A stretch of DNA of 21,374 bases from Streptomyces sp. NRRL WC-3618 (GCF_001280005.1 NZ_LGDW01000047.1:1-21374); one strand, 5' to 3'. Numbered from the stretch's first letter, positions 7,166 to 14,949 are shown. Made by a program: numbers and translations. Notes: generated from the sequence alone by a model not told the origin.

Positions 7166-8320
7166 TCAGTTCATGGTCGACCCGATGGCCGTGGAGCCCA
7201 CCGTCAGGAAGGTGGTCGCCGGCAGCGCCCCGTCGGCCCGCCGGGCGCCGTAGGCGGTGGTCGCGTCCGTCGACTTCAGCGCCGGCGTGGGGACGCCGCC
7301 GTCCCAGTTGTTGGCCGCCGAGACGGCGGACGCGCCCAGCTTGGACAGGGCGCCCTTGTTGCCCACCGAGAGGTTCCTCGTGAGCCGTGCCGTGCCGGTG
7401 GCGAAGGAGAAGCCGGTGCGGGCGTTGCCGTACGCGGTGTTGCGGTCGAGGACGATCGCGCCGGCGTTGGAGTTCTCCGTGAAGCCGTGCCGGTTGTTGT
7501 CCCAGGCCGCGTTGTTGTTGACGACATGCGCGACCGACGCGCCTCCGCCGCCCAGCTTGAAGCCGTTGCCGTTGCCCTCGAACGCGGCGTCGTGCCAGCG
7601 GTTCCTGCCGTTGCCGAAGGCCCAGGTGTGCTCGATGGTGACGGGGGTGGAGAACTGCCAGAGGTCGATCCCGTCATCCGCGTTGTCGTAGAGGCGTGCC
7701 CCGGTGATCCTGTTGCCGGTGCCGGAGCCGAACTTGATGGCCAGACCGTCGGCGTTCCGGCCGTGGCCAGCCGGGTCGTAGTTGAGGTAACTGTCCAGGT
7801 TCTGCACGAGGTTGTCGCTGGTGCCGTCGCCGCGCAGGGTGAACCCGGAGTCGCCGTTGCGCGCGGTGACGAGGTTTCGGAAGATCCCGCCGACGGACGA
7901 GGTGACGACGAGGCCCTGGGCCGGGGAGTTCTGGAAGGTGAGGTTCTGGACGGTCCAGTGGTCGCCGTATATCTCGGCCAGCCAGGAACCGGCGGGCAGC
8001 TTGGAACCGTCGATCCGCACCTTCTCGGTGCCGTACGCCTGGAGGGTGATCGGCGCCGAACTCGTGCCGTCCGCCGTCGACTTGAGCGTGGCCGTCGGAT
8101 AGTACGTGCCGGCGCGCACCTGGATGACGCTGCCCGCCGCCGCGCTGCGCACCGCGGCCTCCAGCTGGGCGGTGCTGGACACCGTGACCGTGGCGGCGGC
8201 AGCGCTCGCTCCGTCGGTCGAGAGGCCGCGGTACACACCGCCCGCACCGGAGGCGAGGGCCACCGCCGCGGCGATGGAGAGGGTGCGGGTTCTGCGGTGA
8301 CGGCCGGTGCCGATGCGCAC
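7166..8320 (-). CDS. Secreted PL9-family pectate lyase, right-handed beta-helix
   Basis: The protein has 384 residues. It starts at GTG (8318-8320), 7 nt after AAAGGA on the minus strand. Residues 1-42 are a signal peptide (Arg-rich start, hydrophobic core, ASA-A cleavage). Residues 44-384 form a right-handed parallel beta-helix. The PL9 catalytic set is visible: Asp191 (NADG), Asp215, Asp216 and Asp219 (ADDGIDLW) for calcium, and Lys255 (NGFKLGG) as the base. The spacing of these residues (24, 1, 3 and 36) matches the Asp209, Asp233, Asp234, Asp237 and Lys273 set I recall for Dickeya Pel9A. The reaction is calcium-dependent beta-elimination of polygalacturonate outside the cell, giving unsaturated oligogalacturonides. 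The gene is convergent with the multimodular glycosidase and lies downstream of the Gfo/Idh/MocA gene on the same strand. The family call is firm; exo or endo mode is not determined. Confidence 0.9.
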   Translation of the reverse strand: MRIGTGRHRRTRTLSIAAAVALASGAGGVYRGLSTDGASAAAATVTVSSTAQLEAAVRSAAAGSVIQVRAGTYYPTATLKSTADGTSSAPITLQAYGTEKVRIDGSKLPAGSWLAEIYGDHWTVQNLTFQNSPAQGLVVTSSVGGIFRNLVTARNGDSGFTLRGDGTSDNLVQNLDSYLNYDPAGHGRNADGLAIKFGSGTGNRITGARLYDNADDGIDLWQFSTPVTIEHTWAFGNGRNRWHDAAFEGNGNGFKLGGGGASVAHVVNNNAAWDNNRHGFTENSNAGAIVLDRNTAYGNARTGFSFATGTARLTRNLSVGNKGALSKLGASAVSAANNWDGGVPTPALKSTDATTAYGARRADGALPATTFLTVGSTAIGSTMN

Positions 8321-8368
8321 GGAGCGTTCCTTTCTCGGGGCTGAGCTGTGGTGGTCCCAGGGCATGAA

Positions 8369-8406
8369 CCGGGCTGCGGCCTCGATGAGGGGGGGTCGCA
8401 GCCCGG
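8369..8406 (-). terminator. Hairpin between the oxidoreductase and pectate lyase genes
   Basis: A perfect 10-bp stem, CCGGGCTGCG / CGCAGCCCGG, with an 18-nt loop, 61-98 bp past the oxidoreductase stop on the minus strand. It may end that transcript or act as an attenuator in the pectate lyase leader. No T-run is seen. Confidence 0.55.
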
Positions 8407-8466
8407 CTCTGCTCTCTTGTCGCCACCCGGCCGAAAAGGGTTGCCGTGGTCCGTACGAAAGGAACC

Positions 8467-9639
8467 TCAGTTCGTCGCCGAAGCCGTCCAGGGGGCGCCC
8501 AGCTCGGAGTAGAGGCAGAGGGTGTCGGCGGCCTCGGCGACGAGGCCCTCGATGCCGGGGACCACTCGGCGGCGGGTCTCCCCGGGGGCGAACTCCCAGG
8601 TGTCCGACGGGAGTTCGGCCGGGTCGGGGGCCTGCCGGATCGCCTCGACGACTCGCATGAAGGCGCCCGTCTCGTCGGGCGCGACCAGCAGTTCGGCGCC
8701 CTCGGTGAGGTGGTCGACGAGGTTCTCCAGGAGGTCGGTGAGGCCGTACTCGTACTCCTCCGGGTCGTGTCCCGTGCGCTGGAGGAGCACGCGGTCCTGC
8801 TTGTACCAGAAGGTGATCCGGCCGCCGGTGCCGTGCACGAGGACGTACGGGTCGTCCGGGTGCTCGGCGCACAGGGTGGCGGCGACGGTGACCGGGACGC
8901 CGTTCACCGTGGAGACGCGGACGCACGACGTGTCGTCGGACTCGATGTCGTTGGCGCGCAGCAGCTCGGTCTCGATGCCCGTGACGTCCTCGGCGCGGGT
9001 GGCGCCGCTGAGGGCGAGCCCGGTGGCGACGGCGTGCGCGAGCGGGTTGGTGAGGGCGCCGTCGATGACGTCCACGCCGTTCAGCCTGCGCTTGCCGGCC
9101 CAGGGAGCGCGCCGGTAGTACGCCTCGTCGCGCGCCCACGCGCCGGCCCCGCCGACGCCGGTCACGGTGCCGATGGCGCCCTTGGCGATCAGTTCCCGGA
9201 TCGCGGGCACGGCGTGCGAGCCCAGCGACTGGAACCCGATCTGGCAGGCGACCCCGGCCGCCGCGACCCCGTCGGCCATCCGCCGGAACTCCGCGTACGA
9301 CGGCGCCGGCGGCTTCTCCAGCAGCAGGTGCACGCCCTTGGCGGCGGCGATGAGCGCGAGGTCGGTGTGGGTGGGGATCGGGGTGCAGATCACGGCGACG
9401 GCGGCGCCCGTGCAGTCGAGGAGGGCGCCGAAGTCGGCGGACTGCTCGGGCGTGCCGAGGCCCTCCAGCTCCTCGTCGGTCAGCGGGGTCAGCTCGCAGA
9501 CGCCTGCCAGCCGGACGAGTCCCTTGTCCTGGAGCCGGCGGATGTTCGCGAGATGCCAGTGCCCGTGGCCGCGCGCTCCCGCGAGCACCACCGGAACCGG
9601 GGTGGCCAAACGAATGGGTGCCGTCGGTGTCGTGTTCAT
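8467..9639 (-). CDS. Gfo/Idh/MocA-family NAD(P)-dependent oxidoreductase
   Basis: The protein has 390 residues. GGGAGG sits 6 nt before the ATG on the minus strand. The N-terminal Rossmann domain has the dinucleotide loop GARGHG at 21-26 and ends with the family motif EKP at 108-110, whose Lys is the usual catalytic residue. The C-terminal alpha/beta sheet domain carries the substrate pocket. Family members oxidise or reduce a hydroxyl of sugars, inositols or sugar acids in the cytosol. The substrate cannot be read from the sequence. Placement just upstream of a secreted pectate lyase makes a sugar or uronic-acid derivative plausible, but this is inference. The length is slightly above the usual 330-380. 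Confidence 0.85.
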   Translation of the reverse strand: MNTTPTAPIRLATPVPVVLAGARGHGHWHLANIRRLQDKGLVRLAGVCELTPLTDEELEGLGTPEQSADFGALLDCTGAAVAVICTPIPTHTDLALIAAAKGVHLLLEKPPAPSYAEFRRMADGVAAAGVACQIGFQSLGSHAVPAIRELIAKGAIGTVTGVGGAGAWARDEAYYRRAPWAGKRRLNGVDVIDGALTNPLAHAVATGLALSGATRAEDVTGIETELLRANDIESDDTSCVRVSTVNGVPVTVAATLCAEHPDDPYVLVHGTGGRITFWYKQDRVLLQRTGHDPEEYEYGLTDLLENLVDHLTEGAELLVAPDETGAFMRVVEAIRQAPDPAELPSDTWEFAPGETRRRVVPGIEGLVAEAADTLCLYSELGAPWTASATN

Positions 9640-9722
9640 GTGCGCCTCCCTGCGCCGGCGCCGCGTGCCACCTCTCGGTCGGCCGTACCGGCGCTGATCT
9701 TTGTGTGCAGAGTAGGCGTCCG

Positions 9723-9734
9723 GCCGACGTCGGC
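9723..9734. promoter_or_regulatory. Perfect 12-bp palindrome upstream of the oxidoreductase gene
   Basis: GCCGACGTCGGC lies 84-95 bp before the oxidoreductase start, in the 142-bp gap before the MBL gene. It could be an operator. Chance palindromes are common at this GC content, so confidence is low. Confidence 0.25.
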
Positions 9735-9781
9735 TGTTTCCCGGCGTTCATGGCGGACCGGGTGGAGTGGGGGCTACGCGA

Positions 9782-10534
9782 TCAGATGAGCTTCGTGGTG
9801 CCTTCGTACGCGCTGTCGGTGGGCCCGCCGAAGACGGCGGCGGCGCGGTCGGTGGCCGCGTCGACGGTGAGCGTGGGACCGACATGGGTGACGAGCAGGG
9901 AGGCGGCCCCCTTCGCGTACGCGCCCGCGTCCTCCGGTGTCAGATGCACCTGTTCGCCGTCGCCGTCGTCGTGCCGGTCGATGTCCGCCTCGCACAGGAA
10001 CAGGTCGGCGCCCCGGGCGAGTTCGGCGAGCGCGTCGCAGGGTCCGGTGTCACCGGAGTACGCGAAGACCTTGCCCTGCGACTCGGCGCGCAGCCCGTAC
10101 GCCTCGACGCCGTGCGAGACGGCACGCGTCGTGAGGCGCAGGTTCCAGTGGCGGACGGTGTGGCCGTCGTACAGCGGCCTGAAGTCGAGGATTCCGCTGA
10201 GGAAGAAGAGGTTGGACTGCCCGAAGAACCCCGCGATCCGGCGCGCGCACTCGCGGGGCGCGTAGACGGGGATCGGCGTGGGCGGGGTCAGCCCGCCGAA
10301 CGCGAAGCCGTAGACGGCGGCGAGCAGATCGGCGTTGTGATCGGCGTGCAGATGGGAGATCCAGATCGCGGTGAGGCGGGCGGGGTCGGTGTGCCGTTGC
10401 AACTCCGCGAAGGTGCCGGGGCCGGCGTCCACCCACACCTCGGCGCCGCCGCCCCGCAGCAGATAGCCGGAGCAGGGGCGTCCGGGTGCCGGGTGCGGAG
10501 AGGCGGTGCCGAGGACGGTGAGGCTCAGGGGCAT
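9782..10534 (-). CDS. MBL-fold metallo-hydrolase, RNase Z-like group
   Basis: The protein has 250 residues. It starts at the ATG that opens MPLSLTVLGTAS, where this family begins; the longer frame to 10630 adds an unlike, Pro/Arg-rich leader. Metal ligands are visible: His61-x-His63-x-Asp65-His66 (SHLHADH), His141 (VSHG), Asp162 (SGDTG) and His217 (VTHVGP). The segment HLTPEDAG at 197-204 is also typical. The fold is the alpha-beta/beta-alpha metallo-beta-lactamase sandwich binding two zinc ions in the cytosol. The substrate is unknown; tRNA 3' processing, phosphodiester hydrolysis and lactone hydrolysis all occur in the superfamily. It lies 80 bp downstream of the TIGR03086-type gene on the same strand, so the two may be co-transcribed. 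No strong Shine-Dalgarno sequence is visible. Confidence 0.85.
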   Translation of the reverse strand: MPLSLTVLGTASPHPAPGRPCSGYLLRGGGAEVWVDAGPGTFAELQRHTDPARLTAIWISHLHADHNADLLAAVYGFAFGGLTPPTPIPVYAPRECARRIAGFFGQSNLFFLSGILDFRPLYDGHTVRHWNLRLTTRAVSHGVEAYGLRAESQGKVFAYSGDTGPCDALAELARGADLFLCEADIDRHDDGDGEQVHLTPEDAGAYAKGAASLLVTHVGPTLTVDAATDRAAAVFGGPTDSAYEGTTKLI

Positions 10535-10614
10535 GCCCGGAGCGTACGGGGCGGCGCGGGCGGGCGTACGGGGATTGGCATGCCGTGCGGACGGGGGCCA
10601 CCGCCCGCTCCCGG

Positions 10615-11205
10615 TCACACCGTGGTCCACCTGGGATCCCGGCCGCTGAGCCCGATCACCCGGTCCAGCAGCGGCGCGTCGTCCGGCACGGGAACGACCG
10701 GGCCGAAGATGCCGGCCCCGCCGCTCTGCTCGACCGCGGCGGCCAGGAAGCCGTGGGCCATCTCCACGGCGGCCGGATCGGGCTCGTACTCCTGGCCGGT
10801 GGCGCGGGCCAGATCCCAGCCGTGGACGACGAGTTCGTCGACCGCGACGGCTGCGGCGACCGCGCCGGGCAGGGGCACGCCACCCGCACGGGTCTCGCCG
10901 GTCCAGGCGGCCGGGTCGCGCCAGGCGTCGGCGAGGTCGTCGAGCGCCTTCGGCAGGGTCTCGCGCCAGTCGGCCGCGATGTCCGGCACGACGGAGCCCG
11001 GGCTGGTGTCCGTCGTCGCACCGAGGTCCTTGCGGGCGGCGTCACGGAAGGCGACGGCCAGCCCGGAGACATGCCCGAGCAGATGGCGCACGGCGTATTC
11101 CGGACACGGCGTCCCGGCCGCGAGCTGCTCGTCGGTCACCCGCTCCGCGAGCCGGGCCACCGTCCGGGCCTGCGGTCCGAGGTCCAGGATCGTCTGGTCG
11201 GTCAT
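10615..11205 (-). CDS. TIGR03086-type, mycothiol-associated DinB-like metal-binding protein
   Basis: The protein has 196 residues. GAGGAGA precedes the ATG by 6 nt on the minus strand. The pattern is that of the actinobacterial maleylpyruvate-isomerase N-domain/DinB-like helical bundle: His45 (LLGHV), then Glu124 and His128 in VDELVVHGWDLA, forming a probable metal triad as in mycothiol-dependent maleylpyruvate isomerase. Members are often predicted mycothiol S-transferases or thiol-dependent detoxification enzymes; most have no proven substrate. It lies upstream of the MBL-fold gene on the same strand and is divergent from the MFS transporter, which fits a small detoxification group, though that is an inference. 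Confidence 0.8.
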   Translation of the reverse strand: MTDQTILDLGPQARTVARLAERVTDEQLAAGTPCPEYAVRHLLGHVSGLAVAFRDAARKDLGATTDTSPGSVVPDIAADWRETLPKALDDLADAWRDPAAWTGETRAGGVPLPGAVAAAVAVDELVVHGWDLARATGQEYEPDPAAVEMAHGFLAAAVEQSGGAGIFGPVVPVPDDAPLLDRVIGLSGRDPRWTTV

Positions 11206-11345
11206 CGGTCTCTCCTCAGCGTGGTCGGTCCTACGGGTGCAGACCGCCGCCGTACGCGAAACTCATCGCCCGCCCCTTCCCGAGCGCGCTTCTAAGGCAC
11301 CCTCCCGATCCCCGCGCCCACCCCTTAGCCCCACGATGACCAGGC

Positions 11346-12617
11346 ATGACGACGCAAAAGACAATGCGAGAGGCAACGCGAAGGACGACTCGGAACCGGC
11401 CCCTGGTCCGGGTGCTGCGCGACCGCGACGCCGGGCTCCTTCTCGCCGGGGTCGTGGTCTCCGGCTTCGGTACGTCGGCGCTGTGGCTGGCGTCCGGGAT
11501 CTGGGTCAAGGACCTCACCGGCTCGGACGGCCTGGCCGCGCTCTGCCTGTTCGCGATGTGGGCCCCGAGCCTGGCGGGCCCACTGCTGGGCACCCTGGCC
11601 GACCGCGCCCGCCGCAAGCCGCTGCTGATCCGCACGAACCTGACGCTGGCGGCCCTGCTTCCGGCCCTGCTCACGGTCGGCTCCGTGGACCGCGTGTGGA
11701 TCCTCTTCGCCGTCCTGCTGGTGTACGGCGCGGTGGGCGTCGTCCAGGACGCGGCCGAGGCGGCCCTGGTCGCGACGGCTGTCGACGCGTCGCTGCTGGG
11801 TGACTTCAACGGCCTGCGCATGACGGCGAACGAGGGCATGAAACTGGTCGCCCCGCTGGCCGGTGCGGGGCTCTACGCGGCGTACGGCGGCCCGAGCGTG
11901 GCCCTCCTGGACGCCGTCACGTTCGCCGTCGCCGCCCTCCTGTACGCCTGTCTGCGCGTCCGCGAGAGGACCCCGGCGCCCCCGGCGACCGGCTGGCGCA
12001 CCCGGACCGCCGAGGGCGCCGCCTTCCTGTGGCGGCACGACCGGCTGCGCCCGCTCGTGCTGGCGGGCGGCGCCGCGATGCTCCTGTCGGGCCTCGGCTC
12101 CGCCACTCTCTACGCCGTCGTCGAGGGGCTCGGCCACTCCCCCGCGTACGCCGGTCCGCTGTACGTCCTCCAGGGCGCCGGCTCGGTGGCGGTCGGCCTG
12201 GCCTCCGGCCCGCTGCTGCGGCGCCTCGGGGAGCGCCGGTTCGCGGCGTACGGGATCGCCCTGACCGGCGCCGCCATGGCGCTGCGGGCGGTCCCGGCCG
12301 ACCTCGCGGTCCTCGGCTCCGGCGTGGCCGCCGGCATGGGTCTGCCGTGCGCCCTGATCGCGGGCCTCACCGCCGTACAGCGGGAGACCCCGAAGGAGCT
12401 GCTCGGCCGTACGGCGGCGACCGCCAACACCCTGATGTTCGCGCCCACGGCCGTCGGTCTGGCCGTGGGCGCGGCGCTGGTCGAGCTCGTCGACCACCGA
12501 CTGCTGCTCGCGTCGTGCGCCCTCGCTCTGCTGCTGACCTCGGTCGCCCTGTCTCAGCGCCGGGCGAGCGCGTCCCGTACCGAGTCCAGGTCGGCGTCGG
12601 ATGCCAACCCTGCGTGA
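11346..12617 (+). CDS. MFS transporter, probable drug or metabolite exporter
   Basis: The protein has 423 residues with about twelve hydrophobic segments from residue 29 on. The loop after the second segment carries motif A of the superfamily, GTLADRARRKP. The middle loop is basic (LRVRERT...WRTRT). It resembles the enterobactin-exporter-like and macrolide-efflux branch of MFS in length and layout. It sits in the cytoplasmic membrane and probably uses the proton gradient; the substrate is unknown. The Shine-Dalgarno sequence is weak. The last 21 codons run antisense into the end of the next gene: after LSQRR the tail is polar and Ser-rich and reads like the opposite strand, suggesting loss of an earlier stop. 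It is divergent from the TIGR03086-type gene across 140 bp. Confidence 0.85.
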   Translation: MTTQKTMREATRRTTRNRPLVRVLRDRDAGLLLAGVVVSGFGTSALWLASGIWVKDLTGSDGLAALCLFAMWAPSLAGPLLGTLADRARRKPLLIRTNLTLAALLPALLTVGSVDRVWILFAVLLVYGAVGVVQDAAEAALVATAVDASLLGDFNGLRMTANEGMKLVAPLAGAGLYAAYGGPSVALLDAVTFAVAALLYACLRVRERTPAPPATGWRTRTAEGAAFLWRHDRLRPLVLAGGAAMLLSGLGSATLYAVVEGLGHSPAYAGPLYVLQGAGSVAVGLASGPLLRRLGERRFAAYGIALTGAAMALRAVPADLAVLGSGVAAGMGLPCALIAGLTAVQRETPKELLGRTAATANTLMFAPTAVGLAVGAALVELVDHRLLLASCALALLLTSVALSQRRASASRTESRSASDANPA

Positions 12618-13726
12618 TAGAGCCGCAGTTCGGTGGCCCCGAGGCCGGCCGCACGCTTCGCGTCCGCCGCGAGGGTGCCTGGGCTGCCGCCCATCCCGGA
12701 GACCACGACGAAGTTGGCGGCCAGGACAGCGCCGCTCCCGCCCGCGCCGCCCGCCTCCGCGAACGGCGTCAGCAGGCCCGCCCCGCCGGTGCACGGCACC
12801 ACCACACCGTCCGCGACGGACAGGATGTGCGCGGGGTCCACGCCCGGGTTGGCGCCGACGTGGTACGAGACGGGGTCGGCGTGCAGCACTACCTGGAAGC
12901 CGGCCGGGGCAGCCGCCCGGACCGCCGCGACGGCCGCCTCCTGGAGCGTGCGGGCCGTTTCCTCGCGCCACGCGCGCGTGAGGCCCGCTTTCTCGTCGCC
13001 GAGGGCCTTCTCGACCCCGGCCCACCCGCCGTGATCCGGCTCGCCCCGCCAGAGCGGCTCCAGCGCGGCGCGTACGGTCGCCGCCAGCTCGTCGGGGCCC
13101 AGGCCCCGGCCTTCGTACCCCGCCCGGCAGGAGGGACAGAAGCAGAGCGCCATCAGATACTGGCCGGCGTCGCCGAGCCCGATGGCACCGGTCTTGTCAT
13201 GGGCGTGCAGATGCGTGAGCCCGTACCAGCCCAGCGACTCCAGTTCCGTACCGCGCGCACCGGGCCGGACGGCGGCCTCGGCGGCGAGATCGACGAGGTA
13301 CGCGCGCGTGGCGGGTTGTGCGATGCAGGGCGCCCACGGGTAGCGGTCCCCGTAGGCGTTGACCACGGAGGTGTCCGGGTGCTCGGCGCCCAGGCGGGAG
13401 CTGTGGGCGAGGACGACCCAGGTGTGCACGTCGAGGCCCGCGTCGGCGAGGGCGCCCGCTGCCTCGCCGTACGCGTCACCGGGGGCCCAGGATCCGGCGG
13501 CGTAGGGCCGCAGTTCGCGGCCCGTCCAGCGGTCGTCGGTGGGGTAGAGCACGGCCGCGTGCTCGGCGGTGACGATGCGGTGGCGCGGGTGGCGGGGGGT
13601 CAACGCGCGCGTGGAGTGGTACGCGGAGGCGAGGGTCACCTGTTCCACGCCGAGCGCGGCGATCCGCCGGGCGGCGTCGGGGTCGCCGTTGACGTCCCAG
13701 GGGTAGACGAACGCGGACGCCTTCAC
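12554..13726 (-). CDS. Uncharacterised barrel-like protein coupled to kdgD, possible glycoside-hydrolase-like enzyme
   Basis: The protein has 390 residues and I do not recognise a named family. It starts at GTG, overlapping the stop of kdgD as GTGA, with GAGGAG in the kdgD end as ribosome site, so translation is coupled. There is no signal peptide or membrane segment. Alternating alpha/beta segments and acidic or His motifs at strand ends (GTELESLGW at 159-167, THLHAHDKTG at 171-180, LHADPVSYH further on) suggest a TIM-barrel-like enzyme. A C-x-C-x-x-C cluster (Cys195, Cys197, Cys200 in CFCPSC) may bind zinc, a feature I associate with putative GH-like barrel proteins. Coupling to KdgD suggests a role in sugar-acid catabolism, but no reaction can be assigned. 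The 3' end overlaps the convergent MFS gene by 64 bp. Confidence 0.8.
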   Translation of the reverse strand: MKASAFVYPWDVNGDPDAARRIAALGVEQVTLASAYHSTRALTPRHPRHRIVTAEHAAVLYPTDDRWTGRELRPYAAGSWAPGDAYGEAAGALADAGLDVHTWVVLAHSSRLGAEHPDTSVVNAYGDRYPWAPCIAQPATRAYLVDLAAEAAVRPGARGTELESLGWYGLTHLHAHDKTGAIGLGDAGQYLMALCFCPSCRAGYEGRGLGPDELAATVRAALEPLWRGEPDHGGWAGVEKALGDEKAGLTRAWREETARTLQEAAVAAVRAAAPAGFQVVLHADPVSYHVGANPGVDPAHILSVADGVVVPCTGGAGLLTPFAEAGGAGGSGAVLAANFVVVSGMGGSPGTLAADAKRAAGLGATELRLYHAGLASDADLDSVRDALARR

Positions 13727-14739
13727 ATGCGCTCCTCGGACTCGGAATCGGACCAGGAATCAGCTTCTGCCCCCGTACCCACCGCACCCGACCCCACCCC
13801 GAGCAGCGCGTGACCGCGCTCCACGAGCCGCGCGAGCCGCTTCACATGCTCCTCGGCCGGCTCGTGCAGCGGTGGCCGGACCTCCCCGACGTCGAGCCCG
13901 GTCTGTCGGACCCCGGCCTTGACCAGGGAGACGGCGTATCCGCGCCCCTGCGCCCGCAGCTCGACGAACGGCCGGTAGAAGCCGTCCACGAGCCGGTTCA
14001 CGGTCTCGTCGTCGCCGGTGTTGAGCGCCCGGTGGAAGGCAAGCGCGATCTCGGGCGCGAAGCAGAAGACGGCCGACGAGTAGAGGCCGACACCGATGGC
14101 GCGGTAGGCGAGGCCGGTCAGTTCCGCGGTCGGCAGCCCGTTGAAGTACAGGAAGTCGCCGGGCACCTCGGTGCGTACGGCGCTCACGATCCGCTGCATC
14201 AGGTCCAGGTCGCCGAGCCCGTCCTTGAGCCCGATGATGCCCTCGGTGCGCGCCAGTTCGACGACGGTCCCGGGCGTGAACACGGCGTTGTCGCGCTGGT
14301 AGACGATGACCGGCAGGGCGGTGGCCGCGGCCAGCTCCCGGTAGTGCCGCAGCAGTCCCTCCTGCCCGGCCACCACCAGATACGGCGGCATGGCGAGCAG
14401 CCCGTCGGCCCCGGCCTCCTGGGCGAGACGCGCGAAGCGTACGGCGAGTGCGGTGCCGTACCCGGCGCCCGCGACCACGGGTACGCGCCCGGCGGTCTCC
14501 TCCACCGCCGCCCGTACGCAGTCCTGGAACTCCTCGGGCGTCAGCGCGTGGAACTCCCCGGTTCCGCAGACCGCGAAGACGGCCGCGGCCCCCGCCTCCA
14601 CGCCTCGGCGCACATGCGTGCGGTAGACGTCGAGGTCGAGCGAGCCGTCGGGGCCGTAGGCGGTGACGGGGAAGAACAGCGGACCGCTCGGGACAGTGAG
14701 TCGCGTGGCAAGGTCGGCGGCGAGGGGGGCTGGCGTCAC
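13723..14739 (-). CDS. kdgD: 5-dehydro-4-deoxyglucarate dehydratase
   Basis: The protein has 338 residues and belongs to the DapA/NAL class I aldolase family. The start is taken as GTG at 14739, after AGGGAGA on the minus strand; the ATG at 14808 lies inside the predicted promoter. Key residues are GTGEF (59-63), Tyr147 (VYQRDN) and the Schiff-base Lys172 (GIIGLKDG). The segment GLPTAE...YSSAVFCFAPE is characteristic of the dehydratase branch (EC 4.2.1.41) rather than of DHDPS. It turns 5-dehydro-4-deoxy-D-glucarate into 2-oxoglutarate semialdehyde, water and CO2 in the cytosol, late in oxidative uronate catabolism. A Ser/Glu/Gly-rich tail of about 25 residues extends past the usual end and overlaps the next gene by 4 nt. 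It is divergent from udh, the first enzyme of the same pathway. Confidence 0.88.
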   Translation of the reverse strand: MTPAPLAADLATRLTVPSGPLFFPVTAYGPDGSLDLDVYRTHVRRGVEAGAAAVFAVCGTGEFHALTPEEFQDCVRAAVEETAGRVPVVAGAGYGTALAVRFARLAQEAGADGLLAMPPYLVVAGQEGLLRHYRELAAATALPVIVYQRDNAVFTPGTVVELARTEGIIGLKDGLGDLDLMQRIVSAVRTEVPGDFLYFNGLPTAELTGLAYRAIGVGLYSSAVFCFAPEIALAFHRALNTGDDETVNRLVDGFYRPFVELRAQGRGYAVSLVKAGVRQTGLDVGEVRPPLHEPAEEHVKRLARLVERGHALLGVGSGAVGTGAEADSWSDSESEERM

Positions 14740-14806
14740 GGAGGCTCTCCCTGGGGCATGCAGTCGTGCACGCTTCTGATTCACGTCTACATTTCTGAAC
14801 AGTTTC

Positions 14807-14836
14807 ACGCTAAGGGCCCACCACTGGGCGGGTCAA
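14807..14836 (-). promoter_or_regulatory. Predicted sigma-70-type promoter of kdgD
   Basis: Read on the minus strand: -35 TTGACC (14831-14836), an 18-nt spacer, then -10 TAGCGT (14807-14812). Transcription would start near 14800, leaving a leader of about 60 nt before the GTG. The leader start (GTTCAGAAATGTAGAC) may hold an operator, but no clear dyad is seen. Confidence 0.65.
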
Positions 14837-14874
14837 GCCGACCGACGGCCAACCAGGCGACAGAATCCGCAGGT

Positions 14875-14892
14875 CTACGTCACCTACGTCAC
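14875..14892. repeat. Tandem 9-bp direct repeat CTACGTCAC x2 upstream of udh
   Basis: Two perfect copies sit head to tail and end 2 bp before the udh -35 box. The position suits binding sites of an activator, or of a repressor shared by the divergent promoters. The binding protein is unknown. Confidence 0.55.
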
Positions 14893-14894
14893 AC

Positions 14895-14924
14895 TTGACG
14901 GCACAGACCACCCCTCCCTAGCGT
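14895..14924 (+). promoter_or_regulatory. Predicted sigma-70-type promoter of udh
   Basis: -35 TTGACG (14895-14900), an 18-nt spacer, -10 TAGCGT (14919-14924). The -10 is identical to that of the divergent kdgD promoter, and the -35 differs only in its last base. The expected start near 14931 gives a leader of about 75 nt. Confidence 0.7.
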
Positions 14925-14949
14925 GTCCACGGATGTGAATTCCGTACAC
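14923..14949. promoter_or_regulatory. Interrupted inverted repeat over the udh start of transcription
   Basis: GTGT-cc-ACGGA, a TGTGAAT centre, then TCCGT-ACAC: nine paired bases with a 2-nt bulge. It overlaps the end of the -10 box and the expected transcription start, the place of a repressor site. The regulator is unknown. Confidence 0.45.

Noticed and set aside
8446..9789. 447-codon plus-strand frame over the oxidoreductase gene
   Set aside because: The minus strand has the Rossmann loop, the EKP motif and a good ribosome site; the plus product matches nothing.
10535..10630. N-terminal extension of the MBL-fold protein
   Set aside because: The family begins at the first beta strand (LTVLG), which follows the internal ATG at 10534. 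The extension is Pro/Arg-rich and overlaps the end of the neighbouring gene.
9767..11803. 678-codon plus-strand frame
   Set aside because: It crosses three real genes on both strands and has low-complexity composition.
11325..13025. 566-codon minus-strand frame over the MFS gene
   Set aside because: The product is Arg/Gly-rich, and the opposite strand gives a clean membrane transporter.
14740..14808. ATG at 14808 as the kdgD start
   Set aside because: It falls within the predicted -10 box, and the added 23 residues do not belong to the family. GTG 14739 has a ribosome site.
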